NCBI GenBank assembly: GCA_002427015.1
Contig: DIPE01000025.1
Coordinates: forward strand, 1 to 19,099
Direction: 5' to 3'
Source of the DNA: Firmicutes bacterium UBA5496
GTDB lineage: Bacteria > Bacillota > Proteinivoracia > UBA4975
Length of the DNA stretch: 19,099 nt
Of the stretch, positions 1 through 6,782 are shown piece after piece. The notes under the pieces were generated by a model, which saw only the letters and a list, made by a program, of their open reading frames with translations, searched no databases and was not told where the DNA came from. Position numbers and translations under genes: made by a program. How positions within the stretch are numbered: position 1 is the first letter of the stretch; every line of letters starts with the position of its first letter.

Positions 1-1233
1 GAGCGCCTGGTGATTTATAAAGTTAATAATAAGGCTGATGGCGAGGATATTCTCCAGGCAGTATATCTGACAGCTTTTTCAAGGTTTAGGACACTGCGTG
101 ATAAGGAAAAATTCAAAGCTTGGATATTTGCGATTGCTCGAAATAAAATCAATGACTTTTATCGAGCTAAGGCTAAAACACTTGAGCTTCCGCTTGATGA
201 AAACATCAATTATCAAACCTCGTTTTCACGAATGGGCATGACTGTGAATGAAGTCGTTAATGAGACTTTATCAAGCCTTGCTGACAAAGAAAAACACATT
301 CTATATCTTTACTATTTTAAGCAAATGTCGCAAAGCGAAATTGCAAAAGCACTCAGTGTACCACTAGGTACAGTAAAAAGTCGTCTGTATTCTGCCAAGC
401 AAAGCTTTCGGGAAAAGTATCCATATCCACCTATATTGAAAGGAGAAAAATTTATGAGCAGATTTCCAAATATCATGCCCGATGTTAGGATTGTCAGGAT
501 TGAGAAACCCGCATTTAGTGTTGCCTGGGAAGAGGCCGCAGGTTGGTTTATTACCCCGAAACTTGAGGAAAAGATATCATGGGCAATGTATGATTATCCC
601 CAGAAAACACGCAGTGAAACAGTCGACCTCGCAGTAGTCGGCAAAGCGGTGGTGCACGGAATTGAAGGTGTCGAGATTATCGCAATCGAAAACAGTCCAA
701 AGGAATTCAATCAAATTGATTCAGCAGTGAAAGCCGATCGCACCTTCGTTATGCAGCTTACCGAAACACATAGCCGTATTTTGCTTGAATCTCATTATGT
801 TGGTGATGTTAAACAGACCTATACTTTTTTAGACGAAGAATTCCTTAAAAACTGGGGTTATGGCGAAGATAATTGTGGAAACGAAACACACATCAAGCCA
901 AAAGGCTTAATCACCATCGAAGGAAATAAGCTAACAGCCAAAGAAACAAACGTGCTTGACATTGTCGGTCGCTACGAGGTTATTATTGGTAATAAAACTT
1001 ATGATACAATTCTTGTTGTTGATATCGAAAGCTATAATGGTGGGATAATGAGCGAAACCTATCTTGATAAGAATGGCAAAACAGTTTTATGGCGCAGATT
1101 CAACAAAGATGACTGGGCTTTCAAAAGCTATCATCAAAAATGGAGTGAAAAACTACCACTAAACGAAAAAAAAGATGTTAATGGCGAAACTTATGTTCAT
1201 TGGTATGATTGTATAACTGATTATATTTTATAA
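1..1233 (+). CDS. ECF-type sigma factor with C-terminal extension, 5' partial
   Basis: The frame is open from the first base of the window, so the true start is probably upstream; a GTG at 10 is the first internal candidate. Counting from that GTG, residues 10-60 resemble sigma region 2 (the segment around GEDILQAVYLTAF and the FKAWIFAIARNKINDFYR stretch). Residues 88-140 resemble sigma region 4, a helix-turn-helix with SQSEIAKALSVPLGTVKSRL. Such proteins direct RNA polymerase to a small regulon. The frame then continues for about 260 more residues that are not sigma-like and that I do not recognise. This part is soluble, beta-rich in appearance and contains WEEAAGWF and AVVHGIEGVEI. A good ribosome binding site (AAAGGAG, 439-445) precedes an in-frame ATG at 454, so this part could also be made as a separate protein. 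The codons are visibly AT-rich compared with the guaB-yabG block. Sigma identity is secure; the C-terminal role is unknown. Confidence 0.75.
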   Translation, partial: ERLVIYKVNNKADGEDILQAVYLTAFSRFRTLRDKEKFKAWIFAIARNKINDFYRAKAKTLELPLDENINYQTSFSRMGMTVNEVVNETLSSLADKEKHILYLYYFKQMSQSEIAKALSVPLGTVKSRLYSAKQSFREKYPYPPILKGEKFMSRFPNIMPDVRIVRIEKPAFSVAWEEAAGWFITPKLEEKISWAMYDYPQKTRSETVDLAVVGKAVVHGIEGVEIIAIENSPKEFNQIDSAVKADRTFVMQLTETHSRILLESHYVGDVKQTYTFLDEEFLKNWGYGEDNCGNETHIKPKGLITIEGNKLTAKETNVLDIVGRYEVIIGNKTYDTILVVDIESYNGGIMSETYLDKNGKTVLWRRFNKDDWAFKSYHQKWSEKLPLNEKKDVNGETYVHWYDCITDYIL

Positions 1234-1267
1234 AATTCTGGGGCGAATTTACGCCCCAGAATTTTTT
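1232..1267 (+). terminator. Rho-independent terminator after the sigma-factor gene
   Basis: A perfect 14-bp stem (1232-1245 with 1252-1265, core TTCTGGGGCG / CGCCCCAGAA) closes a 6-base loop and ends in a run of T (1262-1267). It begins inside the stop codon of the sigma-factor gene. The flanking A and T runs would let it work in both directions. Confidence 0.9.
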
Positions 1268-1405
1268 AATTATCAGCAATGCATCAATCCGTCCCTAAAA
1301 ATAACTGGTAGTAGGTCGCATGCAGGCGGTTTTCCGGTATAAGCGCAGGACATTTGATTTTGATATATAATTAAATCCATGGGGAAAAAGAAGGGGTGGA
1401 ATGTA

Positions 1406-2252
1406 ATGATTAGAGATGTAAAAAAAAACGGAATTGCAGCAGGTTGCCGACTGCGCTTATCGCTTAAATATCAACCCTGTACATAGATGCAAGGCTTTTC
1501 CTTTAGATTATCGCGATATCTGCAACCAATTCCAGAAGATGCTCGAACATCCACATGACAGGCTGTTAATCTTCGAAGAAAATGATCGAATAAGTGGTGT
1601 TCTAGCTTTGCTTGTTGAACCTCAAGACAAGTATCTTGAGGCAATTGGCGGGGTTTTTGCCGAAAGCAATTATCCCCGCGTTGCCAAGGCTTTTTTTGAT
1701 TACATAGCATACAGCTACAGTGGCTACTTTATGCACGCTGCCTACCCCGAAGAAAACGCGCAGGCATTGAAATTTATGGAGTCTTTAGGTGCGGAGTTGG
1801 AAGACTCAGATTATGAGATGCGTTTAAAAAAGGGCGAACTTAAGGTCTGCAGCCCGGCCAATGATGTTGTGCAGTTAACGGAGAGGTACCATAAGAGCTT
1901 TGTTGAGTTTCATGATGCACGACACCCGGATGTTTTTTGGACTGGGGAGAAATTGCTAGATGCCATAGACAAATTTCGCATTCATATTGTTACTAAGAAG
2001 GAGAAAGTCATTGGCTCCGTTGTTACCAGCAGACAGACTGAAGAGATATTTTTTATTGCGGTAGCGGAGGACAAACATGAATCGACTTATGGCAAGGCGT
2101 TATTGCTTCAAGCTGTGCAGGATGCTTTTGCAGACGGAGCGGAAGAACTGCTCTCTATGGTGGAGAGAGATAGTGATTCGAAAATAAACTTGTTTGAAAA
2201 CCTGGGATTTAAAAGAACAGATACATGTTTAACATTTAAGTTTAGACTCTAG
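1406..2252 (+). CDS. Tandem GNAT-family acetyltransferase, frameshifted near its start
   Basis: The long open frame can start only at a TTG at 1434, which has no ribosome binding site. A strong site (AAGGGGTGG, 1391-1399) sits six bases before ATG 1406, which opens a different frame. The two frames join if one A is dropped from the A9 run at 1420-1428. The product then begins MIRDVKKTELQQVADCAYRL, a typical GNAT N-terminus, and is 281 residues long. Two GNAT-like halves are visible. The second is clearer: an ExVIGSVV strand, the acetyl-CoA loop region around STYGKALLLQA, and NLFENLGFKR near the end. Its substrate cannot be read from sequence. The shift may be a sequencing error, a real inactivating mutation or transcriptional slippage on the A tract. 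A TATAAT lies at 1366-1371 but no convincing -35 was found. Confidence 0.65.
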
Positions 2253-2297
2253 TGACGCATTTCCGTGCCTAATCTGACAGGCGGCTAGCAGGAAGGT

Positions 2298-2326
2298 TTG
2301 ACAAGATACCCGTTACACCTTAAAAT
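2298..2326 (+). promoter_or_regulatory. Sigma-A promoter of the vapBC-like pair
   Basis: A consensus TTGACA (2298-2303) is followed by a 17-base spacer and TAAAAT (2321-2326). Transcription should begin near 2333, about 15 bases before the antitoxin ATG at 2348. This places the upstream ATG at 2327 outside the transcript and fixes the start choice. Confidence 0.8.
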
Positions 2327-2347
2327 ATGTATGGGGAGGTGTATGCA

Positions 2348-2608
2348 ATGCGGACAAATATTGATATTGATGATGAACTCATGGAGAAAGCTATGAGCTT
2401 GTCTGGTTTATCCACAAAAAAAGACGTTGTCAATAGAGCGCTTTTCGAGTTTGTGCAAAATCATTCCCGCAAAGATCTGATTGATCTGGAAGGCAAGATA
2501 CAGATGGCAGATGGTTACGATTATAAGCAAATGAGAGGGGGCAGAGACCTTGGTACTGGTAGACACATCAGTGCTGATAGGGTTTCTGAAGGGGAAGAGC
2601 AGCGATAA
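2348..2608 (+). CDS. vapB: VapB-type antitoxin
   Basis: This is a predicted 86-residue antitoxin of a type II toxin-antitoxin pair. Its N-terminus, MRTNIDIDDELMEKAMSLSG, has the strand-helix-helix pattern of a ribbon-helix-helix DNA-binding fold. Members of this group bind their own promoter and neutralise the PIN toxin with the C-terminal part. ATG 2348 is preceded by GGGGAGGT (2333-2340). The last 19 or so residues run inside the toxin gene in another frame, giving a 59-base overlap. Related antitoxins usually end near the toxin start, so the tail after KQMRGG may be an extension from a lost stop codon. The gene has its own promoter and is probably self-repressed. Family assignment is good; activity is not shown. 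Confidence 0.8.
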   Translation: MRTNIDIDDELMEKAMSLSGLSTKKDVVNRALFEFVQNHSRKDLIDLEGKIQMADGYDYKQMRGGRDLGTGRHISADRVSEGEEQR

Positions 2609-2960
2609 AGTAAAACTCTTTAAAGAAATTCTTTTGCGCAATATACCCTTTGGTATCTCCCCCCTGACTTTGCAGGAAGTTCTGCAGGGCGCTCGCACGG
2701 AAAATGACTTTTACACCTTAAAACAATTCCTCTCCTCTCAGCGCATTTATTATTTGGATAATGAGGCTGAGACTTATGAAAATGCTGCCAGAATCTACTT
2801 TGAGCTCAGGCGAAGAGGGGTAACTCCAAGGAGCACTATAGATATACTAATAGCCCTTACAGCTATTGATAATAACTTGTTGCTGCTTCATGACGACAGG
2901 GATTTTGATGCTATGGCTGGACAATTATCAGATCTTCGGATCTTGAATAAACTCTACTAA
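2550..2960 (+). CDS. vapC: VapC-type PIN-domain ribonuclease toxin
   Basis: This 136-residue protein is of normal PIN-toxin length. The acidic metal-binding residues expected of the fold can be placed: D5 in LVDTSVLIG, E43 in LTLQEVLQG, D98 in RSTIDILIA, and D116/D118 in HDDRDFD. VapC toxins cleave RNA, commonly tRNA or rRNA, when their antitoxin is degraded. The start is TTG 2550, with a GAGGGGG site about eight bases upstream inside vapB, so the two genes are translationally coupled. No catalytic residue appears to be missing, so the toxin looks functional. The pair is transcribed away from a stand-alone promoter and ends in its own terminator, as expected of a mobile module. Confidence 0.88.
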   Translation: MVLVDTSVLIGFLKGKSSDKVKLFKEILLRNIPFGISPLTLQEVLQGARTENDFYTLKQFLSSQRIYYLDNEAETYENAARIYFELRRRGVTPRSTIDILIALTAIDNNLLLLHDDRDFDAMAGQLSDLRILNKLY

Positions 2961-2966
2961 ATACCC

Positions 2967-2991
2967 AAAACCGGCGCGCAGCGCCGGTTTT
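2967..2991. terminator. Bidirectional terminator between vapC and the convergent small membrane gene
   Basis: A perfect 11-bp stem, AAAACCGGCGC / GCGCCGGTTTT, has a 3-base loop (GCA) and lies seven bases after the vapC stop. The A and T ends give a short U tract on either strand. It can therefore serve vapC and the convergent minus-strand gene that ends at 3008. Confidence 0.8.
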
Positions 2992-3007
2992 AGAAATGAA
3001 GAGCTTA

Positions 3008-3259
3008 TTATAATTTCCCGGGTATGATTAGATACTCCAGGCCGAGATTTACCAAGACCAGGAAAAGAGCGACAATACAGATGAGAATTCCGGTGAGGGC
3101 TGTATTATGCCGTTCCGTCCTTAAAGTTAACCCTCCCAATACCAAACCTCCAACCGCAACCGGAAGTCCCAGGAAGGGAATTTGCCATAACCAAATTCCC
3201 GCCAGCAAGCCTAGGGCAATCGAACATACAGCCATGATTAGATGACCTTTGGCTTTCAA
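3008..3259 (-). CDS. Small three-helix membrane protein, unknown function
   Basis: This 83-residue protein consists almost entirely of three hydrophobic segments (about residues 7-25, 28-46 and 54-77), with a short charged loop TLRTERHN between the second and third. It resembles the general pattern of DUF4190-type small membrane proteins, but I cannot assign a function. The start is TTG at 3259, supported by a very strong GAGGGGGGAG site (3275-3266) six bases upstream. A plausible promoter lies just ahead of it. It sits 88 bases downstream of spoVB on the same strand, so it may also be read from spoVB transcripts. Confidence 0.65.
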   Translation of the reverse strand: MKAKGHLIMAVCSIALGLLAGIWLWQIPFLGLPVAVGGLVLGGLTLRTERHNTALTGILICIVALFLVLVNLGLEYLIIPGKL

Positions 3260-3283
3260 TCACTTCTCCCCCCTCTGGCTGAC

Positions 3284-3312
3284 ATTATATACCATTAGGA
3301 AAGTTTTGTATA
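3284..3312 (-). promoter_or_regulatory. Probable promoter of the small membrane gene
   Basis: On the minus strand TATACA (3312-3307) is followed by a 17-base spacer and a perfect TATAAT (3289-3284). Initiation near 3277 would give an 18-base leader that still contains the strong ribosome binding site. The -35 matches the consensus at four of six positions. Confidence 0.45.
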
Positions 3313-3347
3313 GTCTGCCTGGGAAAGGAAAAAAGAAATTTTGGTTT

Positions 3348-4856
3348 TCACGAAAATATCGATTTAAACCAGGCCAGGTCCTCACCGGTTATGCAGGACA
3401 TCAGGCGCAGGAGCAGATAGTAGGCAGCGGCGGTGGTGAGGATGCAAAGGGGTAGCCAAGTGATGTGCAGGGTATAAAAAACCAGGTTGGAAATAATCAG
3501 GGCATTGAGTATACAGAAAAGCATTTTGCATATTGCGCCTGCAGTAATTTTCAAGGACACAAACTTTCGCAAACGGTTTAGGCTTAAACCGAAATTCAAA
3601 GTCCGGGTGAGAAATAGGGTGAATATATAGCCAGCTATGGCGAATTTGGGCAGCAGCAGGTAGATGAGGGTGACGCCAATCAGGGATTCAAAGATGTTGT
3701 AAGCCATGGAAGGCACTTGCTGGCCAATGCCCTTCAGCATTCCGTCGACAATTGAATCCATATACATCACCGGAATCAAGGGGGCCAGGATTTTAAGATA
3801 ATAGCCTGCTTGGCTGCTGTTGTATACGACGCTTCCTAGTTCCGCTGAAAATCGAAAAAAAATACTCATGACGCCGATAGAGGATATTAACCCCAAACTA
3901 ATTACTCGGTTAATAATATAGCTGAGCCGGTTGGGGCGTCCTTGAGCCTGGCATTCTGCCAGTTCAGGGACGATAAGATCCGAAATTGCATAGAGGAGAA
4001 CCGCAGGAAACATCAAGAGCGGTATGGCCATGCCCTGAATAGTTCCATAGGTGGCCAGGGCACTTTCGCGGGAGGCGCCGCTCTTTTTCAGCCCATAGGG
4101 AATGAGAGTTTGCTGCACAGTGCGGATAATCGAAGTTACATAAGCGCTAAAGGCTACCGGGAGGGCGATTCTAAACATTCTGGGCGGCAAATCCGGACTG
4201 CATTCTCGGTTTTTGTATTGGCGGATATCAACGCTGTACAAAATAAATAAGAGAAGGCAGCTGGCAATCTCCCCTATGCAAGCGCCGATGGCTATGCCGG
4301 CACAGGCATATTCCAATCCTCGTGGCAATAAGGCCAGTATACAGGCCACTGTTGCCGCGATTCTAAAACACTGCTCTGCGATCATCACAGCAGATAGTTT
4401 TAGCACTCTGCGCACAGCGGTAAAATATCCCCCCATTACCGCACATATGGCCAAAAAAGGCAAGCTGAGGGCAAGGATGCGCAGAGATAAAATTGTCCTG
4501 GCGTCTCCCAACCACAGGGTTCCGATAAAATCGGCGCAGAAAAATAAAGTAATGGCAGAGACGGTGCTAAAAATCAGGCTGTAACCCAGGCAGGTTTTTA
4601 TTGCCTTCTTGGCCCCGGCTTCTCTGTTCATGCCGAGCTCCTCAGCTACCAGGCGGGTAGCGGCAAGCCGTATCCCGGAAATGGCAAAGGTGGCAGCCAA
4701 AAAATAAATTGACATTATCAGTTGTAGGAGGCCGATGCCGGCAGGTCCGATTTTCTTTGACAGGTATACCTGAAATGACATGCCGATTGTGCGCAGGAGC
4801 AGAGATGTTGCCGTCAGGGTCAAAAGATTAAAAAATATAATTTTGATCCGTTTCAA
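3348..4856 (-). CDS. spoVB: SpoVB-type polysaccharide flippase (MOP/MATE superfamily)
   Basis: This 502-residue polytopic membrane protein has about 14 hydrophobic segments and a positively charged start (MKRIKIIFFNLLTLTATSLL). B. subtilis SpoVB is of similar length. The N-terminal pattern LYL-like VYLSKKIGPAGIGLLQLIMS and the later GMAIPLLMFPAVLLYAISDL are typical of SpoVB/YtgP lipid-flippase relatives. SpoVB is needed for spore cortex synthesis and is thought to move lipid-linked peptidoglycan precursors across the forespore outer membrane. The start is TTG 4856, with AGGTGG six bases upstream (minus strand). It is transcribed divergently from guaB, with the REP-like palindrome between them. 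A TATAAT occurs on the minus strand at 4909-4904, but no matching -35 was found. A YtgP-like paralog role cannot be excluded. Confidence 0.8.
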   Translation of the reverse strand: MKRIKIIFFNLLTLTATSLLLRTIGMSFQVYLSKKIGPAGIGLLQLIMSIYFLAATFAISGIRLAATRLVAEELGMNREAGAKKAIKTCLGYSLIFSTVSAITLFFCADFIGTLWLGDARTILSLRILALSLPFLAICAVMGGYFTAVRRVLKLSAVMIAEQCFRIAATVACILALLPRGLEYACAGIAIGACIGEIASCLLLFILYSVDIRQYKNRECSPDLPPRMFRIALPVAFSAYVTSIIRTVQQTLIPYGLKKSGASRESALATYGTIQGMAIPLLMFPAVLLYAISDLIVPELAECQAQGRPNRLSYIINRVISLGLISSIGVMSIFFRFSAELGSVVYNSSQAGYYLKILAPLIPVMYMDSIVDGMLKGIGQQVPSMAYNIFESLIGVTLIYLLLPKFAIAGYIFTLFLTRTLNFGLSLNRLRKFVSLKITAGAICKMLFCILNALIISNLVFYTLHITWLPLCILTTAAAYYLLLRLMSCITGEDLAWFKSIFS

Positions 4857-4916
4857 TTTTAACCACCTCGAAATCCTGTACTAGATATATTTCCAGGTGG
4901 CAAATTATAGACTGCT

Positions 4917-4947
4917 GACAAATTCGAGGACCGTCCCCGAATTTGTC
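4917..4947. repeat. REP-like palindromic element with GGACCGTCC core
   Basis: Ten-base arms GACAAATTCG (4917-4926) and CGAATTTGTC (4938-4947) are exact reverse complements. The middle contains GGAC-C-GTCC, so apart from one A/C mismatch and the central base the whole 31 bp is self-complementary. There is no T tract and it lies upstream of both flanking genes, so it is not an ordinary terminator. A GGGACGGTCC-type core is characteristic of dispersed palindromes in many Firmicutes that I associate, from memory, with REP-associated (Y1) transposases; none is encoded here. Confidence 0.6.
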
Positions 4948-4951
4948 GAAG

Positions 4952-4980
4952 TTGTGTAGAGCCATGTAAACTGATATAAT
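4952..4980 (+). promoter_or_regulatory. guaB promoter with extended -10
   Basis: A perfect TATAAT (4975-4980) is preceded by TG one base upstream (TGATATAAT), an extended -10 element. TTGTGT (4952-4957) lies 17 bases upstream as a weak -35. Initiation near 4987 leaves a leader of about 27 bases, too short for a riboswitch. Confidence 0.7.
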
Positions 4981-5013
4981 ACGGTAATTATAAAAATCAT
5001 GGGGGAATACGCT

Positions 5014-6465
5014 ATGCAAAAAATATTAGATGTTGCCCTGACCTTTGATGACATCCTCCTGGTCCCGGCCAAGTCCTCGGTGCTGCCCAGCCAGGTCTGT
5101 CTCAAATCCCGGCTGACCAGGAATATTAGTGTCAACATCCCCTTGCTCAGCGCCGGCATGGATACCGTCACCGAAGCGCGCATGGCCATTTCTTTGGCCA
5201 GAGAAGGCGGCATCGGCATTATTCACAAGAACATGTCCATTGAAGAGCAGGCAAAGCAGATAGACACTGTCAAACGCTCGGAACACGGCGTTATCACCAA
5301 TCCCTTTTCCCTGGAGCCAGAGGCTACGGTAAGGGAGGCTGACGCCCTGATGGCTCGGTACCGCATTTCCGGTGTGCCCATCGTCCGTGGCCCCAAATTA
5401 GTAGGCATAGTCACTAACAGAGATATTCGCTTTGAAACCAATTTTGAGCGCAAGGTTTCCGAAATAATGACCAGCAAAAACCTGGTGACGGCGCCGGTAG
5501 GCACTACCCTGGACCAGGCTCTGGAAATACTGGCCGCTCATAAAATCGAAAAGCTGCCCTTGGTAGATGCGGATTTCAATCTTCGGGGCTTGATTACAAT
5601 CAAGGATATTGAAAAAGCCAAGACCTATCCCCACTCTGCCAGGGATAAACAGGGGCGCCTATTGGTGGGGGCGGCGGTGGGGGTAACCGCAGACACTCTG
5701 GAAAGGGCTTCGGCCCTAGTGGAGGCCAAGGCAGATGTAATTGTGGTGGATACTGCCCATGGGCATTCCCGGGGAGTGCTGGAGGTTATTAAGATGCTCA
5801 AAAAGGAATTGCCTGCGGTTGACATTATTGCAGGCAATGTGGGTACTGCCGAGGCCACCCGGGATTTGATCGCCGCCGGGGCAGATGCCATCAAGGTTGG
5901 CATCGGGCCGGGTTCAATCTGCACCACCCGAGTGGTGGCCGGCGTCGGCGTGCCTCAGATTACCGCAATCATTAATTGTGTGGAGGCAGCCAGGGGTTCG
6001 GGAGTGCCCATCATCGCCGATGGGGGGATTAAGTTCTCCGGCGACCTGGTCAAGGCCATCGCTGCCGGCGCCGATACCGTTATGATTGGCAGTTTGCTGG
6101 CGGGAACTGATGAAAGCCCAGGGGCCATAGAGATCTATCAGGGCCGCAGCTATAAAGTTTACCGGGGCATGGGCTCTATTGGCGCAATGCGGGCAGGAAG
6201 CAAGGACAGATATTTTCAGACTGACCAGCAAAAGCTGGTACCTGAAGGAATCGAAGGCCGGGTTCCCTACAAGGGGTCAGCTGCGGATGCTATTTTCCAG
6301 CTGATGGGCGGCCTGCGGTCAGGCATGGGTTATTGCGGGGCGCCGGATATCGCAAGCCTGCAAAAAGCTCAGTTTGTCCAAATTACTAATGCCGGTTTGC
6401 ACGAAAGCCATCCCCATGATGTTCACATCACTGCCGAGGCACCAAACTACGCCAAGCTGACATAA
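5014..6465 (+). CDS. guaB: Inosine-5'-monophosphate dehydrogenase
   Basis: GuaB oxidises IMP to XMP with NAD+, the committed step of GMP synthesis in the cytosol. The 483-residue product begins with a catalytic barrel segment (LTFDDILLVPAKSS). Two CBS domains follow at about residues 90-205 (RISGVPIV and HKIEKLPLVD), and then the rest of the barrel. The catalytic loop GIGPGSICTTR carries the nucleophilic Cys at about residue 303. The flap motif GMGSIGAMRAGSKDRYFQ and the C-terminal GYCGAPDI are intact. ATG 5014 is chosen because GGGGGAA lies eight bases before it; the in-frame ATG at 4999 precedes that site and would use none. Transcription is from its own promoter. It is followed by csfB after about 70 bases, without a visible terminator. 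Assignment is secure. Confidence 0.98.
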   Translation: MQKILDVALTFDDILLVPAKSSVLPSQVCLKSRLTRNISVNIPLLSAGMDTVTEARMAISLAREGGIGIIHKNMSIEEQAKQIDTVKRSEHGVITNPFSLEPEATVREADALMARYRISGVPIVRGPKLVGIVTNRDIRFETNFERKVSEIMTSKNLVTAPVGTTLDQALEILAAHKIEKLPLVDADFNLRGLITIKDIEKAKTYPHSARDKQGRLLVGAAVGVTADTLERASALVEAKADVIVVDTAHGHSRGVLEVIKMLKKELPAVDIIAGNVGTAEATRDLIAAGADAIKVGIGPGSICTTRVVAGVGVPQITAIINCVEAARGSGVPIIADGGIKFSGDLVKAIAAGADTVMIGSLLAGTDESPGAIEIYQGRSYKVYRGMGSIGAMRAGSKDRYFQTDQQKLVPEGIEGRVPYKGSAADAIFQLMGGLRSGMGYCGAPDIASLQKAQFVQITNAGLHESHPHDVHITAEAPNYAKLT

Positions 6466-6492
6466 GCTGTTAGCAGGAATAAGTATTAAATA

Positions 6493-6512
6493 TATTGGTA
6501 AAATATTGGTAA
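6493..6512 (+). repeat. Two direct repeats TATTGGTAA before csfB
   Basis: TATTGGTAA occurs at 6493-6501 and 6504-6512, one helical turn (11 bp) apart, in the short gap between guaB and csfB. The spacing suits a binding site for a dimeric regulator or a promoter element. I could not fit a convincing sigma-F promoter here. Confidence 0.35.
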
Positions 6513-6537
6513 TCTCTTGGCAAAGATGGTGATGAGC

Positions 6538-6714
6538 ATGAGCGCAGATCAGCAAATATGCCACATATGCAATCTTGTTTGCCCTGAAGGTGTCCGCCTG
6601 GTTGAAGGGTATATCTGCTCTGAGTGCCTAGATGAAATCAGCGGCACCGATGTAGGGGATCCAAAGTATGCCTTCTATATTGCCAAACTCAAAGAACTTT
6701 GGAAAGCGGGATAG
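6538..6714 (+). CDS. csfB: Anti-sigma-G factor Gin (CsfB)
   Basis: Gin is a small zinc-binding protein that inhibits sigma-G, and sigma-E in some settings, so that forespore late genes are not turned on early. The product is 58 residues from ATG 6538; ATGs at 6526 and 6532 and a TTG at 6517 are in frame, and no site has a strong ribosome binding site. Two CxxC pairs are visible, in ICHICNL and ICSECLDE. The C-terminal DPKYAFYIAKLKEL closely matches the DPDYAFYVKKLKS of B. subtilis CsfB as I recall it. The location fits too: B. subtilis csfB lies beside xpaC-yaaN-yaaO-tmk, and here yaaO-tmk follow directly, with xpaC and yaaN absent. Confidence 0.85.
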   Translation: MSADQQICHICNLVCPEGVRLVEGYICSECLDEISGTDVGDPKYAFYIAKLKELWKAG

Positions 6715-6745
6715 GGAAAGCTAATTGCCTTTCCCCTTTTTTTTT
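6714..6745 (+). terminator. Rho-independent terminator after csfB
   Basis: GGGAAAG (6714-6720) pairs with CTTTCCC (6729-6735) and is followed by nine T residues (6737-6745). The stem starts at the last base of the csfB stop codon. Confidence 0.85.
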
Positions 6746-6754
6746 ATGTATAAT
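6725..6754 (+). promoter_or_regulatory. Probable yaaO operon promoter, overlapping the csfB terminator
   Basis: A perfect TATAAT (6749-6754) has TTGCCT (6725-6730, four of six matches) 18 bases upstream. The -35 falls inside the terminator hairpin. Initiation near 6761 gives a leader of about 22 bases to yaaO and would drive the eight-gene run to rsmI. Confidence 0.55.
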
Positions 6755-6782
6755 AGAAAGAAATAGAAGAAAAAGGACAGTT

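Noticed and set aside
2327..2347. Upstream ATG at 2327 as the vapB start
   Set aside because: It directly abuts the -10 element, so it would not be in the transcript; the ribosome binding site lies after it.
4917..4947. Terminator for spoVB or guaB
   Set aside because: It lies upstream of both divergent genes and has no T tract on either side.
4857..5013. Guanine riboswitch controlling guaB
   Set aside because: The predicted leader is about 27 bases, with no aptamer-like helices; the only structure is the 31-bp palindrome upstream of the promoter.
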